A stretch of DNA of 16,902 nucleotides from Alphaproteobacteria bacterium (GTDB lineage Bacteria > Pseudomonadota > Alphaproteobacteria > Rs-D84), in assembly GCA_029051085.1 (NCBI GenBank), contig JAIDLK010000041.1, positions 1-16,902 on the forward strand, in the 5' to 3' direction. The position numbers were made by a program, and so were the translations under genes. Of the stretch, positions 1 through 5,200 are shown piece by piece. The first letter of the stretch is position 1; each line of letters begins with the position of its first letter. The notes under the pieces are model-generated. The model was not told where the DNA came from. It worked only from the letters and a program-made list of their open reading frames with translations, and made no database searches.

Positions 1-137
1 AGCACCAATACACCGTCAACAATATCAAAGCTAAGCGGGGAAATCCATGATGTAAACGCGGCAGAATCTATTTTTGCGGCAATGGCCTCCTTGATAACTT
101 CCAAGTTTGTCATTTGTTTTGTTGCCGCTGTCTGCAT
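1..137 (-). CDS. dnaA: DnaA N-terminal-domain protein, probably replication initiator DnaA (partial)
   Basis: Only the first 45 codons lie in the window; the gene runs off the left edge. The peptide begins MQTAATKQMTNLEVIKEAIA and continues to a segment reading FTSWISPLSFDIVDGVLVL. A Trp-Ile-x-Pro-Leu block followed by a strand with 'dGvLvL' is typical of DnaA domain I, which binds helicase loaders and other partners in chromosome initiation. A strong ribosome site (GGAAAGGAG) lies seven bases before the ATG at 135-137; a second in-frame ATG eight codons later has no comparable site. The AAA+ ATPase and DNA-binding domains are outside the window, so a shorter protein carrying only this domain cannot be excluded. 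Alphaproteobacteria commonly have rpsT beside dnaA, and here rpsT lies about 3 kb away, which fits loosely. The gene follows a long leader with a LexA-type box. Confidence 0.62.
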   Translation of the reverse strand, partial: MQTAATKQMTNLEVIKEAIAAKIDSAAFTSWISPLSFDIVDGVLV

Positions 138-201
138 GCTGTTTCTCCTTTCCTTCCCTAAAAGAGTTTCCTGCCCGCGCAAGAGTGTAAAAACCACCTG
201 C

Positions 202-262
202 ACATAAACGCTAAATTTTACTAACCCCTGATTTTGGATTCATAAAAATTTAGTGTTTATGT
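202..262. repeat. Long inverted repeat in the leader of the DnaA-like gene
   Basis: The left arm ACATAAACGCTAAATTTT (202-219) and the right arm AAAATTTAGTGTTTATGT (245-262) are reverse complements at 17 of 18 positions, separated by 25 bases. In the minus-strand transcript this would fold into a long AT-rich stem about 65 bases before the start codon. There is no U-tract, so it is not an intrinsic terminator. It could be a pair of protein-binding sites or an mRNA element. Confidence 0.6.
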
Positions 263-364
263 CCGCCCTACTTTCTACTCTCTCGCATTTGTTTTTTGAT
301 GTTCTCACATCGTTGGATACGTCAGATAAGTTATAAGATAAAATTCTATTTGCAACCGAATGTT

Positions 365-379
365 GAACAATTTTTGAAC
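365..379. promoter_or_regulatory. LexA (SOS) box, alphaproteobacterial GTTC-N7-GTTC type
   Basis: The plus strand reads GAAC-AATTTTT-GAAC; the minus strand, which carries the downstream gene, reads GTTC-AAAAATT-GTTC. This exactly matches the direct-repeat LexA operator known from Caulobacter, Rhodobacter and rhizobia. A near match, GTTC-N7-GTTG, lies at 301-315. The box is about 230 bases upstream of the DnaA-like start codon and overlaps the -35 of a weak candidate promoter (TTGTTC-16-TAGAAT). That LexA controls this gene is an inference. Confidence 0.5.
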
Positions 380-426
380 ATTTATTTTTTGACAACGATT
401 CGTTTTTTTGCCAGATTTCCGCACCT

Positions 427-447
427 TGTATATACACTGTATATACA
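427..447. repeat. Tandem perfect palindrome TGTATATACA x2, likely operator
   Basis: The 10-base palindrome TGTATATACA occurs at 427-436 and again at 438-447, one base apart, giving an 11-base period close to one helical turn. It begins ten bases after the dprA stop codon. Two dyads on the same DNA face suggest cooperative binding of a dimeric regulator. It resembles the half-sites of the gammaproteobacterial LexA box, but the spacing (CTGT-N4-ACAG) is too short for that operator. Confidence 0.5.
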
Positions 448-456
448 GGATTTGAT

Positions 457-1470
457 TCATGTGCGAACATATCCGCCGTCTGTTTTTCGAATCAAACCTT
501 GCAATTCTAAGATAACTAAATCGCGTTTAATTTCCGAAATTGATTTTTTGACAATCTCCGTCAATACAGATTCGGATACCGCGATTGAGCCGATAGCATC
601 CAAAAGACTATTTTCCGAATTCAATTTTTTTTCATTACCCATACAAGAAGGCGCCGAATTGAAAAAATCGGATATGCCGCTGCATAATTTTGCAGTCCCG
701 GCGGCAATCAAAGAATTCGGCCCTGCGGCCCGGGAATCTGCCGGGTGCGACGGAATTGCCCAAACTTCGCGCCCATATTCAGCGGCGAATCGGGCGGTTG
801 TCATACTCCCGGAGTTTATATCAGCCTCGCCCAGTATTAGTTTTTCTGACAATCCGGCAATCCAGCGATTTCTTTGTACGAAATTTGTCTGATTTGGAAC
901 AAAGCCGACCGGCATCTCACTGATTATAGCGCCCCGCTCCAGTATCCGCCGATACAGCGATTCGTTTTCCAGCGGCCATATATAATCGGCCCCACCGGCC
1001 AGAACCGCGACGGTCTGCGCGCTGCCATCGGCGGCCAATGCACCGGCATGCGCGGCTGTATCGGTCCCCATCGCCATACCTGAAACAACGACGATACCCC
1101 GCAAGGCAAATTCACGAGCCATCTCTCGCACAAAGCCCATTCCGGCCGCCGTTGCATGCCTGGTTCCGACAATAGAAACCATAGGTCTGCGCAAAACATC
1201 CAAATTTCCGCGCACTGTTATCACAGGCGGATGATTTTTTACCCGACGCAGCATCTGGGGATAAATATCGTCATTATCAGATATATAATGTATGCCCTTT
1301 TCGGCGGCTTCATCCATCTCTCGATGCACCTTATCAAAATGCTCCGCCCCAAGCCCCAGCGCCTCGACCGCCGCCGCAGGCGTACCGAATTGAGATATCA
1401 GCTTTGCATAGCGAACAGGCCCGATACGCGGCGCCCGCAAAACACATAATTTATCAAACAACTTATTCAT
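457..1470 (-). CDS. dprA: DNA-processing protein DprA (Smf)
   Basis: DprA binds incoming single-stranded DNA in the cytoplasm and loads RecA during natural transformation; it is also widespread in bacteria not known to be competent. The 337-residue protein has a short N-terminal helical domain (about 1-75) with an 'RIGPVRYAKLISQFG' segment, then the Rossmann-like core (about 80-275) with the family blocks VGTRHATAAG (101-110), VVSGMAMGTDTAAHAGAL (128-145), the F-x-x-RNRWIAGLS block (197-208), NSGSMTTARFA (219-229) and GPNSLIAAG (250-258). A winged-helix-like C-terminal domain follows (about 288-337). Length is normal. The start is the only Met before the conserved core; it lacks a ribosome site and sits seven bases after a TATAAT box, so the mRNA may be leaderless. 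It shares strand with plsY, as is common in Alphaproteobacteria, but another gene is inserted between them. Confidence 0.93.
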   Translation of the reverse strand: MNKLFDKLCVLRAPRIGPVRYAKLISQFGTPAAAVEALGLGAEHFDKVHREMDEAAEKGIHYISDNDDIYPQMLRRVKNHPPVITVRGNLDVLRRPMVSIVGTRHATAAGMGFVREMAREFALRGIVVVSGMAMGTDTAAHAGALAADGSAQTVAVLAGGADYIWPLENESLYRRILERGAIISEMPVGFVPNQTNFVQRNRWIAGLSEKLILGEADINSGSMTTARFAAEYGREVWAIPSHPADSRAAGPNSLIAAGTAKLCSGISDFFNSAPSCMGNEKKLNSENSLLDAIGSIAVSESVLTEIVKKSISEIKRDLVILELQGLIRKTDGGYVRT

Positions 1471-1477
1471 AATATAT

Positions 1478-1506
1478 ATTATAGGAAATTTATAATATCA
1501 GACCAA
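1478..1506 (-). promoter_or_regulatory. Promoter of dprA, implying a leaderless mRNA
   Basis: The minus strand reads TTGGTC (1501-1506), a 17-base spacer, then TATAAT (1478-1483). The dprA ATG begins eight bases past the end of the -10 element, where transcription would be expected to start. No Shine-Dalgarno-like sequence precedes the ATG. Confidence 0.55.
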
Positions 1507-1526
1507 AGTAAAATATGGCCGGCAAA

Positions 1527-1550
1527 TAAAAAAATCCCCTTTCGGGGATT
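1527..1550 (-). terminator. Intrinsic terminator after the glycine-zipper gene
   Basis: Minus-strand stem AATCCCC/GGGGATT (1533-1539 with 1544-1550), loop GAAA, followed by a run of seven T. It lies three bases after the stop codon of the gene ending at 1554 and separates it from the dprA promoter. Confidence 0.85.
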
Positions 1551-1553
1551 ACT

Positions 1554-2414
1554 TTATAAAGCGGAATCCAAACCTAGAAGATAAGAATAATTTATCTTAA
1601 CACATGCCTCCGGCTGTTCCGCGCCCTGCCAGACAGAACTTTCACATTCTTTCTTCAGACTGCGCAACTGGGACATAATCTGCTGATATTTTGTAGGATC
1701 GTCCTTTTTTAACACCGCCAACTGGGAATACAGCAACTCATTATCCTTTAAGGCCTTTTGCCCCTGAACCGAGCCGCCAATCAGTTTGTTTCCAAACAAT
1801 TCCATCGCACCTACGCCCACAGCCGCACCACCGACCGCACCACCGACAGTACCCCATGTACGCGCAGACTTCTTTGCATCCAGAATACGCTTTTCCAATG
1901 TTTTTTCATCAGCCCATGAACCACATGTTATAGTCTGGCCCATTTCAAAATATTTCGCCGGGATATCGGCAACACTTATCTTGGAATCATCGGATTTCAT
2001 TTCCACGCGAACAAAGCATGTGTTGTTTGCCGGCTCATCTACATCCTCAACCATTGAGGCATAATTATTGATATTGCTGTACCGGGATGCCCAAACGAAA
2101 GTATTACCTATACCAATATTATTATTGATACATGCCGCCTTTTCCTTTTCGCGCATGTCTTTCTTTTCTTCCTCGCTCGGCTCCTGTGTTACAGGCGGGT
2201 CAACCTTTATACTGGGCTTGCTGGGGGTTGTTGTACCGGGATTGGTCTGGCTTACACTCATTGATGCCATTGCATTCAACTGATTTATGGAAGCCGTTGC
2301 CCGCGGTGCAGCCATCTGAGATGCCGCCGCACGACGCCCCTGACCGGCAGGTGTTAAAGCCACGGCAGGTGTCGCCGCAAACAATACAACAAAAGGCATG
2401 AATTTTTTCATCAT
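1554..2414 (-). CDS. Exported protein with a glycine zipper, function unknown
   Basis: I do not recognise this family. The 286-residue product starts with a Sec signal peptide (MMKKFMPFVVLFAATPAVA, likely cut after residue 19), followed by a low-complexity Ala/Ser/Thr/Pro-rich stretch (about 20-80) and an acidic-basic run (78-93). The folded part carries five cysteines (95, 133, 164, 257, 271), consistent with periplasmic disulfides. A short glycine-zipper segment, GGAVGGAAVGVGAMELFG (191-208), could insert in or oligomerise on a membrane, as in some outer-membrane-associated lipoproteins; there is no lipobox here. The C-terminal 75 residues look helical. The second Met is an equally good start. 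The gene has its own extended -10 promoter and terminator, so it is an independent transcription unit between plsY and dprA, which are usually closer neighbours. Confidence 0.75.
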   Translation of the reverse strand: MMKKFMPFVVLFAATPAVALTPAGQGRRAAASQMAAPRATASINQLNAMASMSVSQTNPGTTTPSKPSIKVDPPVTQEPSEEEKKDMREKEKAACINNNIGIGNTFVWASRYSNINNYASMVEDVDEPANNTCFVRVEMKSDDSKISVADIPAKYFEMGQTITCGSWADEKTLEKRILDAKKSARTWGTVGGAVGGAAVGVGAMELFGNKLIGGSVQGQKALKDNELLYSQLAVLKKDDPTKYQQIMSQLRSLKKECESSVWQGAEQPEACVKINYSYLLGLDSAL

Positions 2415-2442
2415 TCTCTTTTCCCTATTACTTAGTAAGTGT

Positions 2443-2451
2443 ATTATATCA
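2443..2451 (-). promoter_or_regulatory. Extended -10 promoter of the glycine-zipper gene
   Basis: The minus strand reads TGATATAAT, an extended -10 element (TGN-TATAAT), about 28 bases before the ATG. A recognisable -35 is lacking (TTTATT at 17-base spacing), as is usual for extended -10 promoters. The gene has a purine-rich ribosome site (GGGAAAAGAGA) just before the ATG. Confidence 0.5.
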
Positions 2452-2475
2452 CAAAATTATGTTTAAATAAAGCAC

Positions 2476-2514
2476 AAATAAGAAATGCGCATACAAATCG
2501 CGCATTTCTTATTT
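2476..2514 (-). terminator. Hairpin terminator after plsY
   Basis: A perfect 15-bp stem (2476-2490 with 2500-2514) with a nine-base loop begins directly after the plsY stop codon. On the minus strand it is followed by TTTGTGCTTTATTT, a broken but T-rich tract. The stem ends in AT pairs, so it could also work on the plus strand, but no plus-strand gene enters it. Confidence 0.7.
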
Positions 2515-3102
2515 TTATTTCTTCCATTTCCATTGAATCTTGGATTCTGTCCCCCGTATCAGACGCCCGATATTTTCGCGGTGCCTCCACATGCACAGCA
2601 GACCAATCGCAACAAAAGCCCATCCAACAGATGTGGCAATACAGAACCCAAGAACAGGCATAAAGCAAAATACCACAACCGCACCAAGAGACGAAAAACC
2701 GGAAGACAATGCCACAATCAGCCACATAAGTCCGCAGACACAAAATGACACCGGACTAATCGCCAACAATACGCCAAACAAGGATGAAATTCCCTTTCCG
2801 CCACGAAAGCGCAGCCATACCGGATAACAGTGCCCGACAATCGCCGCAAATCCACACCATGCCCCCAGGGCCGGACCGGCCAGCATTCCGCCCAGCAATA
2901 CCGCCGCAACAGCCTTTGCCATATCCAGAATCCAAGTCAATCCGGCAAGACGCAAGCCACCCACGCGCATAACATTCGTAGCACCGATATTCCCACTGCC
3001 AACCTTACGCAGATCACCCTTGCCGGCAAAGCGGGCCAGCAACAAGCCCATTGGAATACTGCCCAGCAAATAAGCCACTATCAGAGCAAATACAAATACC
3101 AT
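2515..3102 (-). CDS. plsY: Glycerol-3-phosphate acyltransferase PlsY
   Basis: PlsY is an inner-membrane enzyme that transfers an acyl group from acyl-phosphate to glycerol-3-phosphate, the first step of phospholipid synthesis; acyl-phosphate comes from PlsX, which is not in this window. The 195-residue protein has a hydrophobic N-terminus (MVFVFALIVAYLLGSIP) and the three conserved loops: KVGSGNIGATN (33-43), GHCYPVWLRFRGGKG (90-104) and WRHRENIGRLIRGTE (172-186), with several membrane segments between. Length matches the family. I chose the start at 3102 because an AAGGA ribosome site lies about eight bases before it and the usual PlsY N-terminus begins there; an upstream in-frame ATG at 3153 would add 17 polar residues and lie inside the promoter. 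Confidence 0.95.
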   Translation of the reverse strand: MVFVFALIVAYLLGSIPMGLLLARFAGKGDLRKVGSGNIGATNVMRVGGLRLAGLTWILDMAKAVAAVLLGGMLAGPALGAWCGFAAIVGHCYPVWLRFRGGKGISSLFGVLLAISPVSFCVCGLMWLIVALSSGFSSLGAVVVFCFMPVLGFCIATSVGWAFVAIGLLCMWRHRENIGRLIRGTESKIQWKWKK

Positions 3103-3113
3103 TTTATTTTTCC

Positions 3114-3141
3114 TTGATTTTATGTTTGTTTTATATAAAAT
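3114..3141 (+). promoter_or_regulatory. Promoter of rpsT
   Basis: TTGATT (3114-3119), a 16-base spacer and TAAAAT (3136-3141) precede the rpsT start by about 35 bases. The -10 falls in a 12-base palindrome, TTTTATATAAAA (3129-3140), which also holds the -10 of the divergent plsY promoter. Confidence 0.5.
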
Positions 3142-3158
3142 AGCAAAAAACATGACTA
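3130..3158 (-). promoter_or_regulatory. Promoter of plsY, overlapping the rpsT promoter
   Basis: The minus strand reads TAGTCA (3153-3158), a 17-base spacer, then TATAAA (3130-3135). The -10 elements of the two divergent genes are adjacent inside one palindrome, so the polymerases would compete for the site. Confidence 0.4.
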
Positions 3159-3175
3159 AATAAAAGGAAAATAAA

Positions 3176-3436
3176 GTGGCAAATCACAAGTCATCTGAAA
3201 AAAGAATTTTGGTGACGGCGAAAAAGAACGCCGTAAATACTGCACGTCGCAGCTCGGTAAAGACAGCGACCAAGAAAGCAATCGTTGCAATTGAATCCGG
3301 CGACAAGGCCGCGGCAATTGCTGCAACCCGCGCAGCGGAAAGCAAAATCATGAAGGCCGCTGGCAAAGTTATGCCAAAAAAACGCGCAGCCCGCAAGATT
3401 TCTCGCCTGACAAAAAAAGTTGCGAAAATCGCATAA
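3176..3436 (+). CDS. rpsT: Small ribosomal subunit protein bS20
   Basis: S20 binds 16S rRNA in the body of the small subunit during early assembly. The 86-residue, Lys/Arg/Ala-rich helical protein begins MANHKSSEKRILVTAKKNAV and ends in KKRAARKISRLTKKVAKIA, matching the family in length and in the N-terminal MANxKS and C-terminal AARxxSRL blocks. The start codon is GTG, preceded by an AAAAGGAAAA ribosome site; no ATG fits the conserved N-terminus. E. coli rpsT also uses a non-ATG start (UUG), which takes part in its translational control, so the GTG may matter, but this is inference. It is a single-gene unit with its own promoter and terminator, divergent from plsY. In many Alphaproteobacteria it sits next to dnaA. 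Confidence 0.96.
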   Translation: MANHKSSEKRILVTAKKNAVNTARRSSVKTATKKAIVAIESGDKAAAIAATRAAESKIMKAAGKVMPKKRAARKISRLTKKVAKIA

Positions 3437-3451
3437 TTAACAGCGTTATAT

Positions 3452-3483
3452 AAAAAGCGCACAAAATTCTGTGCGCTTTTTTT
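3452..3483 (+). terminator. Intrinsic terminator of rpsT
   Basis: A 12-bp stem AAAAAGCGCACA/TGTGCGCTTTTT (3452-3463 with 3470-3481), loop AAATTC, with the right arm running into seven T. It lies 15 bases after the rpsT stop codon. Confidence 0.93.
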
Positions 3484-3498
3484 GCGTTGAAAGTTGAA

Positions 3499-3540
3499 AA
3501 AGGGTAAAGAAACAACCGCCATACGGCGGCCGTTTCTTTA
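3499..3540 (-). terminator. Intrinsic terminator of the secretin operon
   Basis: On the minus strand, three bases after the secretin stop, TAAAGAAAC pairs with GTTTCTTTA (3532-3540 with 3505-3513), and an inner CCGCC/GGCGG stem closes a four-base loop, separated by a two-by-two mismatch. It is followed by CCCTTTTT. It faces the rpsT terminator, so both convergent units end here. Confidence 0.85.
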
Positions 3541-3543
3541 TTA

Positions 3544-5172
3544 CTAGTTCAAAGGTGCGCCCCAATGCTGTTGTATCGCACGTTCGGAATCCATCGGGCT
3601 TACAAGTACCTGTGGCGTCAGGATAACCACCAACACGTCCCGCTGTGAAGCCGTCTCGCGAGAGCCTGACAACGCCATAAAGTCCGGGTCCCCAAGGCCA
3701 TATCTCGTATCAGAGCCGGTCTGCTTTTCAAAACCGGAAACAACCAGCATTTGCCCGGATTCCATAATGATTTCCTGCATAAAGCTGCGCTCTTCAACCT
3801 CTGGCAGCTGCAACGTCACCTCGCCGATTGTCTGGGTGGACATACGCAGCAATTCACGTACAGAAATCTTAAACAGCAGCAAAATCTTGCCATTTTCCAG
3901 CACGTTTGGCAACAACTGCATCGAGAACCCGGTCTCCAAGTCATCCTGGTCAACAGTACTGGATTCAACCGTTGTGAAATTACGGGACTCAAAACGCTTT
4001 ATATAGCCGGTCGTACGCGTATTTGTCACAGGGGCGACACGATTATTACGCGTTGTAACACCAACATTTGTCACCAATGAAACCTTACCCTGCTTTGCCA
4101 GCGCCTGAATCAACGCATTACTGCCGGCGACACTGGACAAAGAACCATTTGCAATCTGGTCGGCCGTATAGGCGCCGTCAACAGCAACCCCGTTTTCCAT
4201 ATGTGTCGCCCCGGTCAGCGCGGATACGGCATTTGACAAGACCGCAATATTCATCGAGCTGGCATCCTGGGTCGCCAAATTGTTTTTAGGATTGGCAACA
4301 ATATTCAACCCGGATGTCGAATTTATAGCCGCCGCCAAGTTCAACCCAAAGGCAGAATCGTTCGACAAAGACACCTGTAATACTTTGACATCAATTGTAA
4401 CCAGCTGTGACAGACGTTTGTTCTGGCGCGCAATATATTCCCCGACACGTGACAACACCGACGGCGGCGCCGTTACTGTAATCGTTCCCAAACTGCGCGA
4501 CACTGTATAGTCCGCATTATCAGCCTTGCCTATAATGGCACCGATTGCCTGTTCCACCTCATCCCATTCTTTTAATGTGGATTCCAAAGACACCTGATTA
4601 CCATCATCCGTTTGAACAGAAGACTGATATGAAACATCCGTCCCCAGCGCATACAAGGTAAATGTCTTGGTTTCGGTTTCATAGAAAACAATTGATTCCT
4701 TGTCATAATACCACAGCAAATCCAAATCTGTGGCAATCTGGCTTAATAAGCCGGACAGTTTTCCCGTATAGGCGATATTCATCGTCTTTTTTAATTTTTC
4801 ACTGTTTACCTGGCTGTCAATCTTGACGGGAATTCCTGTGATTGAATTTATATCGTTCGCAACCACCTGCAGCCCGACAGGATCATTTAATAAAATGGTG
4901 ACCCCGGTATCCGTTTCAAATTTGCCCGGCAAGTTATTTCTATGTTCCAGCACGGTTGATTTGTTCCCCAGCCATACACCCTCGGACATGGAAACAGTGT
5001 CACTGCTGGCCACCTTGGCACGCGGCGTTTTTGACATTTCGAACGCATCATATGCGTTGATAAAATCCTGGTCAACGGCGGCCGACATCTTGGCGGATTC
5101 ACGTGTTGCACAGCCCGCCGCCAGCGCACACACAACGCCGCCTGCAATAAAAAGTTTTATCGGATTTCTCAT
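3544..5172 (-). CDS. Lipoprotein secretin, type IVb pilus PilN/BfpB family
   Basis: Secretins form large gated rings in the outer membrane that let pili, proteins or phage through. The 542-residue product has a lipoprotein signal ending ALAAGC (Cys21 would be acylated), as in plasmid R64 PilN and E. coli BfpB. Residues about 85-250 hold the periplasmic ring-building domains, including 'NDINSITGIPVKI' and the 'VTAPPSVLSRVGEYIARQNKRLSQLVTIDVKVLQV' segment that leads into the secretin domain. The C-terminal secretin core (about 260-530) shows LQLPEVEERSFMQEIIMESGQMLVVSGFEK and the final RDVLVVILTPQVLVS strand typical of the domain. A clear ribosome site (TAGGAG) precedes the ATG by seven bases. 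It is 28 bases downstream of the TcpQ-like gene, which probably helps it assemble. Family membership is strong; which machine it serves is unknown, since no ATPase, platform protein or pilin is nearby. Confidence 0.88.
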   Translation of the reverse strand: MRNPIKLFIAGGVVCALAAGCATRESAKMSAAVDQDFINAYDAFEMSKTPRAKVASSDTVSMSEGVWLGNKSTVLEHRNNLPGKFETDTGVTILLNDPVGLQVVANDINSITGIPVKIDSQVNSEKLKKTMNIAYTGKLSGLLSQIATDLDLLWYYDKESIVFYETETKTFTLYALGTDVSYQSSVQTDDGNQVSLESTLKEWDEVEQAIGAIIGKADNADYTVSRSLGTITVTAPPSVLSRVGEYIARQNKRLSQLVTIDVKVLQVSLSNDSAFGLNLAAAINSTSGLNIVANPKNNLATQDASSMNIAVLSNAVSALTGATHMENGVAVDGAYTADQIANGSLSSVAGSNALIQALAKQGKVSLVTNVGVTTRNNRVAPVTNTRTTGYIKRFESRNFTTVESSTVDQDDLETGFSMQLLPNVLENGKILLLFKISVRELLRMSTQTIGEVTLQLPEVEERSFMQEIIMESGQMLVVSGFEKQTGSDTRYGLGDPDFMALSGSRETASQRDVLVVILTPQVLVSPMDSERAIQQHWGAPLN

Positions 5173-5200
5173 CTGTCTCTCCTACGTCGCATCATGGCGC

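Larger units (their letters stand above)
138..456. other. AT-rich intergenic leader between dprA and the DnaA-like gene
   Basis: These 319 bases hold no convincing gene. Both genes flanking it are on the minus strand, so this is the 5' region of the DnaA-like gene and the 3' region of dprA. It contains a tandem palindrome (427-447), a LexA-type direct repeat (365-379) with a weaker copy (301-315), an 18-base inverted repeat (202-219 with 245-262) and GANTC sites at 237-241, 397-401 and 454-458. GANTC is the target of the CcrM-type methyltransferase found in many Alphaproteobacteria, but three sites in this length is not far above chance. I found no good DnaA box (TTATNCACA), so calling it an origin is not supported by sequence alone. 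A possible minus-strand promoter is TTGTTC-16-TAGAAT, with its -35 overlapping the LexA-type box; it is weak. Confidence 0.6.

Noticed and set aside
437..448. CTGTATATACAG as a gammaproteobacterial LexA box
   Set aside because: That operator is CTGT-N8-ACAG (16 bases); here the spacing is N4, and the surrounding genes point to an alphaproteobacterium, whose LexA site is a different motif.
138..456. Chromosome origin (oriC) beside the DnaA-like gene
   Set aside because: The region is AT-rich and has repeats and GANTC sites, but I found no cluster of TTATNCACA boxes, and in many Alphaproteobacteria the origin is not next to dnaA. GC-skew of the whole chromosome is needed.
240..470. 76-codon open frame on the minus strand between dprA and the DnaA-like gene
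   Set aside because: It starts inside dprA, covers the LexA-type box and the tandem palindrome, has no ribosome site and resembles nothing; the region looks regulatory.
237..493. Cluster of CcrM-type GANTC sites (237, 397, 454, 489)
   Set aside because: Four sites in about 260 bases is only a few times the random expectation and not convincing on its own.
296..892. 198-codon open frame on the plus strand opposite the end of dprA
   Set aside because: It lies antisense to conserved dprA codons, has no ribosome site and no recognisable domain; it is a by-product of dprA codon use.
3103..3153. Longer plsY start at 3153
   Set aside because: It adds 17 polar residues not seen in the family, lies within the promoter, and lacks a ribosome site as good as the one before 3102.
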